Source: Bradyrhizobium sp. ARR65
GTDB taxonomy: Bacteria > Pseudomonadota > Alphaproteobacteria > Rhizobiales > Xanthobacteraceae
Assembly: GCF_000472385.1 (NCBI RefSeq)
Contig: NZ_AWZU01000012.1
Span: forward strand, 119,006-183,005
Reading direction: 5' to 3'
DNA: 64,000 nt
Each line of letters starts with the position of its first letter. The stretch's first letter is position 1. Shown here piece by piece: positions 8,482 through 17,288 of the stretch. Position numbers and translations under genes: made by a program. The notes beneath the pieces were generated by a model. The model was not told the DNA's origin, searched no databases, and was given only the letters and a program-made list of their open reading frames with translations.

Positions 8482-9714
8482 TCAGGCAGGCGTTAACGTG
8501 ATGGGCAGGCTTTCGAGCCCGCGCAGCGTGTTGTTGTAGCGGCGTTTCACGGGGCCTGTGATCTCGATCGCCGCGACCCTGCGGGCGAGCGCTGAAAGCA
8601 AGACCTCGCCCTCCAGCCGCGCCACCAATTGCCCGACGCACATGTGGATGCCGGCGCCGAAGCCGACATGGCCCGACGTCTTGCGGGTGATGTCGTAACG
8701 GTCGGGATCGGCCCAGCGCCGCGGATCACGGTTGGCCGCGCCCAAGAACATCAGGATCTTTTCGCCTTCTCCGATCCGAAAGCCTGAGACCTCGACCTCG
8801 CGGGTCGTGGTTCGGAAGAAGGTCTGCACCGGGCTTTCGAAGCGGACCGCCTCCTCGAACGCGTTGCGCGCGAGCGACGGATCGCGCCGCAGCCGCGCGA
8901 GGTCTTCCGGAAAACGCGCCAGGCAATAGATGGCGGCGCCGATCCCGTTCACGGTGGTATCGAGGCCGGCCGAGAGCAGCGAGCGCACCAAGAGCGGCGC
9001 TTCGCTCTCATTGATCTCGCCGCTATCGACGAAGCCATGGACGGCCGCGCCGAATCCACCCGGGGCGAGATTGTGGCGCTGGCATTGCTCGGCGACATAG
9101 GCCTGATGCGGCGCCGAGCGCTCGATCGCGGTCTGGCGCAGCTCGTTTGGAGGGCCGAAGGCGTTGAAGACGACGCCGGCATAGGGCAGCAAGTGCTCGC
9201 GTCCCTCCGGTTTCAGGCCCATCGCCTCGGGAAACACCGAAAGAGGATAGGCCTCCGCCAGATCGGCGATGGCATCAAAACTCTTGCGCTGCAGGAGTTG
9301 GTCGATCTTGGCGTCGGCAACTGCTGCGAAATGATCGCGGATCCGCTTCATCGCGGCCGGCGACAAGACTTTGCTCAACACCGCGCGCGTACGCGTGTGC
9401 GCGGGCGGGTCGGCCTCGAGAATGAGGCTCGGCGGCCGCCAGGGCGTCTCCCTCTTGAAGTCGCTGAGGCCGACGCCTCTGCTGGAGCAGAAGGTGAGGG
9501 GATCGTTGAGCACGGCATGGACCTCGGCATAGCGCGCCACGCCATGGACCTGCCACTTGTCGAGATAGACCACGGCAGCGCTCTCACGGAGCTTCTCATG
9601 CGCGGGGTAGGGATCGTCGAAGAAATCGATCGCGAACGGATCGATGTCGAGATGCGGCATCGCCGCCGGACCAGCACCGGCACCGCTCGACGCAGGGGAG
9701 TTGAACGCACTCAT
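8482..9714 (-). CDS. cytochrome P450, CYP199A-like (para-substituted benzoate monooxygenase)
   Basis: 410 aa, GGGAGGAC upstream. P450 signatures: I-helix AGLDTT (249-254), ExxR as Glu288-Arg291, and the heme loop FGAGIHMCVG with ligand Cys359. Long stretches such as VYLDKWQVHGVARY, RGVGLSDFKRE and LRGLESLPI match my memory of R. palustris CYP199A2/A4. The residues known to hold the benzoate carboxylate in that family appear kept, here Arg93, Ser96, Arg244 and Ser245 (one above the CYP199A4 numbering). The likely reaction is O-demethylation or hydroxylation of 4-methoxybenzoate-like acids. The substrate is inferred. Divergent MarR gene and shared operator. Confidence 0.9.
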   Translation of the reverse strand: MSAFNSPASSGAGAGPAAMPHLDIDPFAIDFFDDPYPAHEKLRESAAVVYLDKWQVHGVARYAEVHAVLNDPLTFCSSRGVGLSDFKRETPWRPPSLILEADPPAHTRTRAVLSKVLSPAAMKRIRDHFAAVADAKIDQLLQRKSFDAIADLAEAYPLSVFPEAMGLKPEGREHLLPYAGVVFNAFGPPNELRQTAIERSAPHQAYVAEQCQRHNLAPGGFGAAVHGFVDSGEINESEAPLLVRSLLSAGLDTTVNGIGAAIYCLARFPEDLARLRRDPSLARNAFEEAVRFESPVQTFFRTTTREVEVSGFRIGEGEKILMFLGAANRDPRRWADPDRYDITRKTSGHVGFGAGIHMCVGQLVARLEGEVLLSALARRVAAIEITGPVKRRYNNTLRGLESLPITLTPA

Positions 9715-9761
9715 TCCGTCCTCCCGAATTTTGATCTTGTGAAGTTCCGCCCCATGTCCTT

Positions 9762-9774
9762 ATGTCCAGGACAT
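9762..9774. promoter_or_regulatory. 13-bp perfect palindrome, candidate MarR operator
   Basis: ATGTCCAGGACAT has 6-bp arms around a central A, and a further half-site ATGTCC lies at 9754-9759. It sits between the P450 start (9714) and the MarR gene. The first possible marR ATG (9762) is part of the palindrome, so translation more likely begins at 9798 and this is a shared operator for both divergent genes. Confidence 0.55.
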
Positions 9775-9797
9775 TCGCGCCGAGCCACGACCCAGAG

Positions 9798-10295
9798 ATG
9801 ACCAGCAGCCCGCCATCGACCAAGCCCCGCAGGACGCCTGACGGTCCGACGCTCGATCTTCAACGCTATGTTCCGGCGTTCATCACGTTTATCGCCAACA
9901 AGCTCTCGAACAGTGCGACCACGTTCTACCAGCGCAATTTCGGCGTCAACGTCACGGAATGGCGGATCATGTCGCTGCTCGCGATCGAGCCGGGCATTCC
10001 GGCATCGCGCATCTGCCAGGTCATCGGCTTCGACAAGGGACCGGTGAGCCGCACGCTCTCCGTGATGCAGAAGCGCGGCCTGATCGCCATCCGGCCCGAT
10101 CCGAGGGACGGGCGGACGCACTCGATTTCGCTGACAGCGAGGGGTCGCGCGACGCACGACAAAGTGATTGTCGCCGCGCTCGAGCGCGAACGCCGGTTGC
10201 TGTCCTGTCTCGACAAAGACGAGCAGGAAATGCTGATCGGCCTGTTGCGGCGGCTGCACGACAATCTTGGTGCGGTCACCGGCAACGGAACGTGA
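9798..10295 (+). CDS. MarR family transcriptional regulator
   Basis: 165 aa from the ATG at 9798; an in-frame ATG at 9762 would add 12 residues but lies inside a palindromic operator, and neither start has a strong ribosome site. Winged-helix core: TEWRIMSLLAIEPGIPASRICQ, recognition helix KGPVSRTLSVMQKRGL, and wing RPDPRDGRTHSISLT, followed by the C-terminal dimerisation helices. Divergent from the CYP199A and ferredoxin genes, so it probably represses them until an aromatic acid binds. This follows the general MarR pattern and is inference. Confidence 0.88.
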   Translation: MTSSPPSTKPRRTPDGPTLDLQRYVPAFITFIANKLSNSATTFYQRNFGVNVTEWRIMSLLAIEPGIPASRICQVIGFDKGPVSRTLSVMQKRGLIAIRPDPRDGRTHSISLTARGRATHDKVIVAALERERRLLSCLDKDEQEMLIGLLRRLHDNLGAVTGNGT

Positions 10296-10459
10296 GGCGG
10301 CGACTTCTGTCGCGAACCGTCGCGTCATTCTGCCGGCCTTCGTTGCGGCGGCCGAAGCGCGGCCGGTGCCCGCGGCTCGTTTACCGAACATGAGTTCCTC
10401 CCGGATCCCGCGCGGCGATTGGCTCGCTCTTTGCGGTGGTTGGAAGCTCGCACAAGATA

Positions 10460-10473
10460 GTTGCCTTGGCAAC
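10460..10473. promoter_or_regulatory. GTTGCC-TT-GGCAAC palindrome, candidate operator
   Basis: Perfect 6-bp arms around TT, in the context TAGTTGCCTTGGCAACAAG, in the 267-bp gap before the MBL-fold hydrolase. Its size and symmetry suit a MarR-type dimer, but the sequence differs from the palindrome at 9762, so a different regulator may be involved. Confidence 0.45.
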
Positions 10474-10612
10474 AAGATTTTCGTGAGCCTCCAGAGCCAG
10501 TGCAGGGGAGGACGATCAACCGATTGCACGTCAGGCCAATCAATCCTAATGCGAAAGAGAGTTGATCTCCGACGTGCATCGGCCGCGAAACTGGCTTGGG
10601 CGACATTCCATC

Positions 10613-11620
10613 ATGCGACCGCTTTTTCATCCCAGCCTAGTCAATGGCCGCTACGGCGATCCCACTGTTTATGTCGATACGCTGTTCGAGAAGCGCAGCG
10701 TGTTGTTCGACATCGGCGACATTGCCACGCTGGCCCCGCGCAAGATCCAGCGCATCGACCAGATCTTCGTCTCGCACGCGCATATCGATCACTTCGTCGG
10801 CTTCGATCACCTGCTGCGGCTATCGGTCGGACGCGAGAAGACCGTGCGGCTTTACGGGCCGTCCGGCTTTGCCCAGCGCGTCTATCACAAGCTCCAGGGC
10901 TATCGGTGGGACCTCGTCGACACCTACGAGTCCGATCTCGTCTTCATCGTGAGCGAGTTCGCACCGCCGCACGCGATCTCGGCCACGCAGTTCCGGCTGA
11001 AGACGGGCTTTGCCGCCGAGCCCGTCGCAGCGCGCGCGGCTTGCCATGGCACGCTCCACACCGAGGCGACATTTCGCGTGTCAGCAGCGGTGCTCGAGCA
11101 TCACACCGCTTGCCTTGGCTTTGCGCTGCAGGAGGCCGCGCATATCAACATCTGGAAGAACCGGTTGCAGGAGCGGGGCCTGCCGGTCGGCGCCTGGCTG
11201 AAGTCGCTCAAGCGGGCGGTCGCGGAAGATCGTCCGGATGACCATTTGATTGGCATTGACGGACCGGTAGGTTCGGATGCGCGCCTGGAGCCATTGGGCC
11301 GCTTGCGCGATGTGCTGACGGTCACGCCGGGGCAGAAAATCGGTTACGTGACCGATGTCGCCGACACGCCGGCCAACCGCGCCGCCATCATCGCCCTGGT
11401 CGAGAATGCGGACATTCTCTTCATAGAGGCGGCGTTTGCTGAAGCAGATGCCGCGCTGGCGCGCCAGCGCGCGCACCTGACCACCACGGCGGCGGGGGAG
11501 ATCGCGCGGCAAGCCAAAGTGCGCCGCATCGAGCCGTTTCACTTCTCGCCCCGCTATGCCGGCGGGGAGGAGCATATGTTGAACGAAGTGATGACCGCCT
11601 TCGGTGGCTCGCATGGCTGA
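10613..11620 (+). CDS. MBL-fold metallo-hydrolase, ribonuclease Z-like
   Basis: 335 aa from the ATG at 10613 (RPLFHPSLVNGRYGDP); a TTG at 10562 would add 17 residues and cannot be excluded. The metal site is SHAHIDHFVGFDHLL, the HxHxDH signature of the beta-lactamase fold. Later segments include DVADTPANRAAI and the C-terminal HFSPRY with the last His ligand. RNase Z/ElaC members mature tRNA 3' ends, but this paralogue has an extended middle region and I do not know its substrate. It is 317 bp downstream of marR and has its own candidate operator. Confidence 0.85.
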   Translation: MRPLFHPSLVNGRYGDPTVYVDTLFEKRSVLFDIGDIATLAPRKIQRIDQIFVSHAHIDHFVGFDHLLRLSVGREKTVRLYGPSGFAQRVYHKLQGYRWDLVDTYESDLVFIVSEFAPPHAISATQFRLKTGFAAEPVAARAACHGTLHTEATFRVSAAVLEHHTACLGFALQEAAHINIWKNRLQERGLPVGAWLKSLKRAVAEDRPDDHLIGIDGPVGSDARLEPLGRLRDVLTVTPGQKIGYVTDVADTPANRAAIIALVENADILFIEAAFAEADAALARQRAHLTTTAAGEIARQAKVRRIEPFHFSPRYAGGEEHMLNEVMTAFGGSHG

Positions 11621-11778
11621 CATGACAAAGCATGTGCAGCAAATGCCAAAAGAAAGCCGTCCGAGTGGCAAATTTCCGACACAGGATCGCGGCGAAAAGG
11701 GCTAATCCGACATGACGCAGGCGCGAAGGTGATTCCGGGTTTCGGATTTGCCGTCGCGCATATTCATAAGGGGTCTTC

Positions 11779-14151
11779 GTGTCGTTCAAACATCTTCCCG
11801 CGATCCTGCTCACTTGCGTGCTGTTTGCCTTCCCGGCCTTTGCTCAGCCTCGCGCGACGCCGGCGTCCCCGGCGGCTCCAACTGCGCCGGCCGCGGACAA
11901 AGCCGATGCGCTGACGCCGGACCAGGCGAAGCGGGCACTCGATACGCTGCAGGACGACAAGAAGCGCGCCCAGATGATCGACACGCTGCGCGCGATCGCC
12001 AATGCCTCGCCGCAGCCGCAAGCCGCGCCGGCCGCCGCTGCGCCTGAGACCGAGCGGAAGTCGCCGATCCCGCTCACTGCGGACAGCCTCGGCGCGCAAC
12101 TCCTTTTGACGGTCTCGGAGCAGATCGGCGACATCTCGCATGAGGTCGCCGACATGGCGCGGACGCTGACGCATTTTCCAGCGTTCTATTACTGGATCGT
12201 GCGCACGGCCAACGACCCCTATTCCTACGATCTCCTGCTCGACATCGCCTGGAAGCTGGCATTGGTGTTCGGCTGCGCGTTTGCCGCCGAATGGCTGATC
12301 TTCCGTATCCTGAAGCGGCCCCTGGCATTCCTCGAGGCGCATGTTCCTCAAACCGTGCGTGTCACCGTGCCGGCGTCGGCCGTCGCCGGCGCGCCGTCCT
12401 CCGCGATCGACCTCGCTCCGGAGGTGGATCTGCAGCGACGCCGTCTCAGCCTGGCGCGCGTCTGGCAGTCGATGATCAGGCTGCCTTTCGTCGTGGGGCG
12501 GCTTGTGCTGGAATTATTACCGGTGCTCGTCTTTATCGGCGTTGCCTCGGCGGTGCTGGGGACCGGGATCGGCGAGCTCACGACGACGCGGCTGGTGATT
12601 CTGGCGGTGGTGAATGCCTACGCGCTGTCGCGCGCGCTGATCTGCGTGGTGCGCGCGCTGGCCGGGCCTTTCGGGCTGTTTCGCGTTCGCGCCGAGACGG
12701 CGGCCTACATCGAGATCTGGGCGCGCCGCATCGTCACCGTCGCCGTTTCAGGCATCGCTTTTGCCAACGTCGCGCTTCTGCTTGGTCTGCATCGCGCCGG
12801 CTATGGCGCGTTGCTGCGCATGGTGATGCTGGTCGTGCACCTGTTTGTCGTCGTGATCATCCTGCAGTGCCGCAGGCAGGTCGCCGACGCCATTCGCGCG
12901 CCGGCCGGAAGGCAGGGGCTGGCGGCACGCGCACGCAATCGCCTCGCCGGCCTCTGGCATTATCTTGCGATCGTCCTGGACCTTGCGCTGTGGGCGGTCT
13001 GGGCGCTGAACATCCGCAACGGCTATTCGCTGCTGCTGCAGTATTTTGTCGGCACCATCGCGGTGGCGTTGATCACGCGTCTTGTCACGATCGTGGTGCT
13101 CAGCCTGATCGATCGCGGTTTCCGGATTCGCCCGGAGATCCTGCAGCGCTTTCCCGGCCTTGAGACGCGCGCCAATCGCTATCTGCCGCTGCTCCGCAAG
13201 ATCGTCTCGACCATCATCGGCTTCATCGGCTTCGTTGCCGTGCTCGAGGTTTGGGGCGTGGATGCCATCGTCTGGTTCTATGGCGGCCAGATCGGCAGCC
13301 GGCTCTTGGAGGCGGTCGTGACCATCGGCATCGCCGCGCTTGCAGCGGCGGTGATCTGGGAAGTGGCGAACGCGCTGATGGACCGGCAGGTCAATATGCT
13401 GTCGCGCGAGGGGCAGTATGCGCGCGCGGCGCGGCTGCGCACGTTCCAGCCGATGCTGCGAACCGCGCTGCTTTGCCTGATCGTGACCGTGGTCGGTCTC
13501 ACCGCGCTGAGCGAAATCGGCGTCAACGTCGCTCCGCTCCTGGCCGGCGCCGGCATCGTCGGCATCGCCATCGGCTTCGGCTCGCAGAAGCTGGTGCAAG
13601 ACCTCATCACGGGATTGTTTCTGCTGCTGGAGAATACCGTGCAGGTCGGCGACAATGTCACCGTGTCCGGCCTGTCCGGGATCGTGGAGAACGTTTCGAT
13701 CCGCACCATCCGTCTGCGCGCCGGCGACGGCGCGGTGCACATTGTCCCCTTCAGCGCAGTGACGACTCTGACTAACGCCAGCCGCGGCGTCGGCAACGCC
13801 GCAGTCAGCGTCAATGTCGCCTACAAGGAAGATACCGACCGCGCCGGTCAGATTCTCAAGGAGATCGTCGCCGAAATGCGCCGTGAGCCCGAGTACCGGC
13901 ACGCTATGCTTGGCGATCTCGAATTGTGGGGCGTCGACAAGGTCGACGGCGCGATGGCCTCGATCGTCGGGCAGATTCGCTGCACGGATAGCGGGCGCTG
14001 GCCGGTGCAACGCGAATTCAACCGCCGCATGAAGCGGCGATTCCAGGAGTGCGGAATCGAGATCGTGCCCGCGAGCCAGACCATCCTGATGCAGATCCCC
14101 GCGCCGGCTGATGTCGCCGCAAATGCGCTGCCGCGCCGGGCGCACGGCTAA
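11779..14151 (+). CDS. large MscS-family mechanosensitive channel
   Basis: 790 aa, GTG start with AAGGGG upstream. A signal peptide (1-22, ending AFA) is followed by a Pro/Ala-rich periplasmic region, then about nine to eleven hydrophobic segments. The MscS core spans about residues 560-770: the pore helix VAPLLAGAGIVGIAIGFGSQKLVQDLITG, the beta domain (ENTVQVGDNVTVSGLSG, VENVSIRTIRLR, VPFSAVTTLTNASRG) and the alpha/beta C-terminal domain. Length and extra N-terminal helices place it with MscK/MscM-like large channels in the inner membrane, releasing solutes on hypo-osmotic shock. Monocistronic; a palindromic repeat follows its stop. Confidence 0.92.
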   Translation: MSFKHLPAILLTCVLFAFPAFAQPRATPASPAAPTAPAADKADALTPDQAKRALDTLQDDKKRAQMIDTLRAIANASPQPQAAPAAAAPETERKSPIPLTADSLGAQLLLTVSEQIGDISHEVADMARTLTHFPAFYYWIVRTANDPYSYDLLLDIAWKLALVFGCAFAAEWLIFRILKRPLAFLEAHVPQTVRVTVPASAVAGAPSSAIDLAPEVDLQRRRLSLARVWQSMIRLPFVVGRLVLELLPVLVFIGVASAVLGTGIGELTTTRLVILAVVNAYALSRALICVVRALAGPFGLFRVRAETAAYIEIWARRIVTVAVSGIAFANVALLLGLHRAGYGALLRMVMLVVHLFVVVIILQCRRQVADAIRAPAGRQGLAARARNRLAGLWHYLAIVLDLALWAVWALNIRNGYSLLLQYFVGTIAVALITRLVTIVVLSLIDRGFRIRPEILQRFPGLETRANRYLPLLRKIVSTIIGFIGFVAVLEVWGVDAIVWFYGGQIGSRLLEAVVTIGIAALAAAVIWEVANALMDRQVNMLSREGQYARAARLRTFQPMLRTALLCLIVTVVGLTALSEIGVNVAPLLAGAGIVGIAIGFGSQKLVQDLITGLFLLLENTVQVGDNVTVSGLSGIVENVSIRTIRLRAGDGAVHIVPFSAVTTLTNASRGVGNAAVSVNVAYKEDTDRAGQILKEIVAEMRREPEYRHAMLGDLELWGVDKVDGAMASIVGQIRCTDSGRWPVQREFNRRMKRRFQECGIEIVPASQTILMQIPAPADVAANALPRRAHG

Positions 14152-14159
14152 ATCTGCAG

Positions 14160-14235
14160 AGTATGCATTGAGCGAAGTGAAACCCATCACGCTTCCACCA
14201 TGTCGTGATGGGTTTCGCTTTCGCTCGACCCATCC
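14160..14235. repeat. dispersed palindromic repeat (GAAACCCATC family, copy 1)
   Basis: Perfect 13-bp arms GAAACCCATCACG (14179-14191) and CGTGATGGGTTTC (14204-14216), flanked by AGCGAAGT and GCTTTCGCTCGACCCATCC. A second, diverged copy is at 39827-39915. It lies just after the mscS stop and could also act as a 3' hairpin. Confidence 0.7.
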
Positions 14236-14339
14236 TGCAGCTCAAAATGTACGGTCGCGGCGAATGGGAGATCGGCCTTTTTCGCGTCGCATTGATTCAG
14301 TTCAATGAGGTCGCAGGGAAATCCAATCATCGTTCTCCC

Positions 14340-14555
14340 ATGAAAATATCCGATACGACCTGTCCGTCCTGCCTGGCGTCTTACGAAGTCGCGGAGTCCA
14401 CATCCGCCAAAGGAAATCCCGGACGCGCGCAATGCGCCATCTGCGGTGCGGTGTTGGCGTCCTGGAAAGAACCGAAATTGAGGGCCTATCGGCTGGCGTC
14501 GCCGCCAGGGCACAAATATCCTCGCGTGCCGACACCGCCGCCTCCAGCGGAATGA
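14340..14555 (+). CDS. small zinc-ribbon protein (MJ0042-like)
   Basis: 71 aa from the ATG at 14340; the frame is open further upstream, but that part overlaps the palindromic repeat. The N-terminal zinc ribbon is CPSC (from residue 8) and CAIC about 25 residues later, the spacing of MJ0042-type finger-like domains, followed by a Pro-rich tail. No function is known; such ribbons often sit at the N-terminus of membrane or regulatory proteins. The ribosome site is weak. Confidence 0.6.
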   Translation: MKISDTTCPSCLASYEVAESTSAKGNPGRAQCAICGAVLASWKEPKLRAYRLASPPGHKYPRVPTPPPPAE

Positions 14556-14643
14556 GTGTTGCTGCCTCGGCCTGGCGGGCGATCGATGCAACCGGAGGTC
14601 CGGAAAAGCCGGCACCTGTGTGAGCACTTGGTGGTGCCCGGCA

Positions 14644-14829
14644 TCAGCCGATCGGGGCCGGGTGCCGTTTCGCCAATTCATCCAGCGATAGTTCCGCTTC
14701 GCGCTCGGTGAGCGGAAACCGGACGATGACGTCCTGCCGGCCAAGCTGGCCCCAAAGCCCGTTCGAAGACCACTTCTGCGGCTCAGGTCCGCGCGGACCC
14801 TCGACCCACACCAGGTACCACTCCGTCAT
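14644..14829 (-). CDS. small conserved hypothetical protein
   Basis: 61 aa from the ATG at 14829 (a GTG at 14841 adds four residues). The sequence (TEWYLVWVEGPRGPEPQKWS, then VIVRFPLTEREAELSL) has coding-like composition and no long competing frame. No domain recognised. It lies between the zinc-ribbon gene and the Gly/Trp-rich secreted protein, convergent with the former. Confidence 0.5.
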   Translation of the reverse strand: MTEWYLVWVEGPRGPEPQKWSSNGLWGQLGRQDVIVRFPLTEREAELSLDELAKRHPAPIG

Positions 14830-15030
14830 GGAACGCGTCACCCAAACACTGATGATCAGACGGGTCGAAACAAGATAGGTTCGGCGCCGCTGCAGGGCAA
14901 ATAGGAGCCGTTCTAGGGCCGCCGTCGGCTGACGGACGGACGCCGGCTGGCTTCAAATTTTTGCAGGGTGAGCAACAAAACGCGCCTGCGCATGTTGAAG
15001 CGACGATCAACTCAGCAGGTAAGGTTTGCC

Positions 15031-15477
15031 ATGAGTACCTCAAAGATTGCCACAGCGGTTGCTGTGATCGGTTCGTTATCCCTTATCCCCTGCGTCCCGG
15101 CGCAATCTGCTCCCCTCACTTCGGTTTCCGCAGTAGCGAAGGCCGCCGACCAGGGGAACATCGTTCAAGCCCGTTTCGGTGGTTGGCGTGGAGGCTGGGG
15201 CGGCTGGCGCGGTGGTGGTTGGGGCTGGCGTCGTGGTGGTTGGGGTTGGGGCGGAGCGGCTCTGGCCGGCGCGGTAATTGGAGGGACCCTCGCTGCCGCG
15301 GCCACGGCACCTTATTACGGTGGATACTATGGTCCTTACGACTACGGCTATGCGTATCCCTATGACAGCTACGCCGCTGTTTACCCGGCCTACACTGTGG
15401 GCGTCGGACCAGCCGTTGGCCCGTTCTGGGGTCCCAGATGGGGTTGGGGCTGGCGCCGCTGGGGCTGGGGCTGGTAA
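15031..15477 (+). CDS. secreted Gly/Trp/Tyr-rich repeat protein
   Basis: 148 aa from the ATG at 15031, with AAGG upstream. A signal peptide ends near PAQSA. The mature protein has a Gly-Trp-Arg repeat (units GGWRGGWGG and RRGGWGWGG), then a hydrophobic Ala/Gly helix (GAALAGAVIGGTLAAAA), a Tyr-rich section (YYGGYYGPYDYGYAYPYD) and a Trp-rich end (WGWGWRRWGWGW). Related low-complexity exported proteins with a glycine-zipper helix are common in Bradyrhizobium. Function unknown; a surface or envelope role is possible. Confidence 0.75.
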   Translation: MSTSKIATAVAVIGSLSLIPCVPAQSAPLTSVSAVAKAADQGNIVQARFGGWRGGWGGWRGGGWGWRRGGWGWGGAALAGAVIGGTLAAAATAPYYGGYYGPYDYGYAYPYDSYAAVYPAYTVGVGPAVGPFWGPRWGWGWRRWGWGW

Positions 15478-15561
15478 GGGCAACCGCTAGGCGGCGGGCC
15501 GCTCCTTCGTGTTTGAGGTCGGCCCGTTCATTCCGATCCAAGGATTCCGATCCCTGCCGCC

Positions 15562-17163
15562 TCATGAGGGATCGATCAGCACGCCCGGATTGAGAAGGCC
15601 GTGCGGATCGAGTTCGCGCTTGGCGGCGCGTAGCGCGGTCGCGAACAGTTCCGGGCGCTGGCGGTCATACCATGGCCTGTGATCGCGCCCGACGGCGTGA
15701 TGGTGGGTGATCGTGCCGCCCGCCGCGATCAGCGCGTCGCTCGCCGCACTCTTGATCGCCTGCCACTGCTCGAGCAGCGCGCCGTGGCGCCCCAGCGCAT
15801 GGAACGAGAAATAGGGCGCCGGGCCATCCGGATAGGCGTGAGTGAAACGGCAGGTGACCTCGCCTTTGACGCCGGTCGCATCGAGGATAGCGCGTTCGGT
15901 CGCCATTTTCACCGCATCATGAAAACTCTCAAAGCGATCCCACGTGATCGCGGTTTCGAACGTATCGTTGATGATGCCGGCGGGATTTAAGAACTCGCGC
16001 GCATAGGGCATGCGGATGAAGGCGTTGCGCCAGATGCCGGCCGCGCCTTCCAGATGCGCATCGCCGGCGTTCGCTGGCTCCGGCGTTCCCCCGTGGTCGG
16101 CGCAGCATTCCAATGCGCGCGCCATCCAGGCATCCAGCGGATGATCGCCGGACTCGAATGCCAGCACCATGATCGCGACGCTGCCGTCGGCCGCACCGGT
16201 GTTGAAGGCTTCCTGCGGGTCGAGGATGCGGCAGTTCGAGGGATAGAGGCCCGCCTGTGCAATGGCGCGCACGGCCCGCGCCGCGGCGAAGAACGAGCGA
16301 AAACGAACCGAGGCGCCGGCACGGAATTTCGGGCGCGACTGCAGGCGCATCCAGGCGCGCGAAATCACGCCCAAAATTCCCTCCGAGCCGATGAACATCC
16401 GATCGGGACTGGGGCCCGCGCCTGAGCCCGGCAGCCGGCGCGTCTCGACGACCCCGCGCGGTGTGACGACACGCAAGCTTTCGACGAAATCGTCGATGTG
16501 GGTGTAGAGCGTCGCAAAGTGGCCGCCCGATCGCGTTGCGATCCAGCCGCCCAACGTCGAATACTCAAAGCTCTGTGGAAAATGCCGCAAGGTGAAACCA
16601 TGCGGCTTGAGCTGGCTTTCCAGCGCAGGACCAAAGCTACCGGCCTCGATCAAGGCCGCGCGCGAGGTCGCGTCCACTTCGACGACTTTCTCGAGGTTGC
16701 GCAGATCGAGGGTAACAGCGGCTTTGTATTTGATGCCATCGACGTGCGGCTCGACGCCGCCGCAGACGCTGGAGCCGCCACCGAACGGCGTCAGCGAGGC
16801 GCCGACGGAGCCCGCCCAATCCATGACCGCGGAAATCTCCGCCTCGCTACGGGGATAGGCGACGACATCAGGCGCGCAATCATAATCGCCGAGCATGGCC
16901 CTGAGGTAATCGGGATAGGATTTGCCGTAGGTGTGTGCGGCGCGGTCGTAGCGTTCGCTGCTGCAGAAGGCGGCCAGGGAAGCCGGCGGCGTGATCCGCG
17001 GCGCCCGCAAGGAGAGATCTTCGAGGCGCGGAACGGTGATGTTGTCGAAGGCGTCACGTGCGAATTTCTGGCGGTAGCGGCCGAGCACAAAATTCCGTTC
17101 TTCCGCGCTCATGCCTTCGCCTTCGCGCCCCCAGCCGTAATGTTTCAGCCTTGCGCCTGTCAT
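15562..17163 (-). CDS. FAD-binding oxidase, alkyldihydroxyacetonephosphate synthase-like
   Basis: 533 aa from the ATG at 17163, with GAGGG 7 nt upstream; the reading frame is open 29 codons further but lacks a ribosome site. FAD_binding_4 (PCMH) domain at about 100-280: PDVVAYPRSEAEISAVMDWA, the FAD pyrophosphate loop PFGGGSSVCGG, STLGGWIATRSGG and FIGSEGILGVI. The FAD-oxidase C domain ends in the characteristic HHHAVGRDHRPWYDR region. These match AGPS/glycolate-oxidase-like flavoproteins. Ether-lipid synthesis is not established in these bacteria, so the substrate is open. Transcribed alone. Confidence 0.88.
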   Translation of the reverse strand: MTGARLKHYGWGREGEGMSAEERNFVLGRYRQKFARDAFDNITVPRLEDLSLRAPRITPPASLAAFCSSERYDRAAHTYGKSYPDYLRAMLGDYDCAPDVVAYPRSEAEISAVMDWAGSVGASLTPFGGGSSVCGGVEPHVDGIKYKAAVTLDLRNLEKVVEVDATSRAALIEAGSFGPALESQLKPHGFTLRHFPQSFEYSTLGGWIATRSGGHFATLYTHIDDFVESLRVVTPRGVVETRRLPGSGAGPSPDRMFIGSEGILGVISRAWMRLQSRPKFRAGASVRFRSFFAAARAVRAIAQAGLYPSNCRILDPQEAFNTGAADGSVAIMVLAFESGDHPLDAWMARALECCADHGGTPEPANAGDAHLEGAAGIWRNAFIRMPYAREFLNPAGIINDTFETAITWDRFESFHDAVKMATERAILDATGVKGEVTCRFTHAYPDGPAPYFSFHALGRHGALLEQWQAIKSAASDALIAAGGTITHHHAVGRDHRPWYDRQRPELFATALRAAKRELDPHGLLNPGVLIDPS

Positions 17164-17288
17164 CAGCATTCCCTCGCGTTTTGTTTTCGAAGTTTCTTGA
17201 TCGCTATTCGCGACGACGGTCTCATTGCGAGCGACATCGATCGACCGCACGATAGGCCGGCCGTGAGTCCGGCGCTAGCTGGGCGTCG

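Noticed and set aside
12748..14190. 480-codon open frame antisense to the mscS gene
   Set aside because: Composition is the mirror of a high-GC coding strand (His, Arg and Asp-rich) with no domain, while the plus strand encodes a complete MscS channel.
14842..15030. Longer start for the Gly/Trp-rich protein at 14968
   Set aside because: The 21 extra residues are basic and precede the signal peptide, whereas the ATG at 15031 has AAGG upstream and begins the signal peptide directly.
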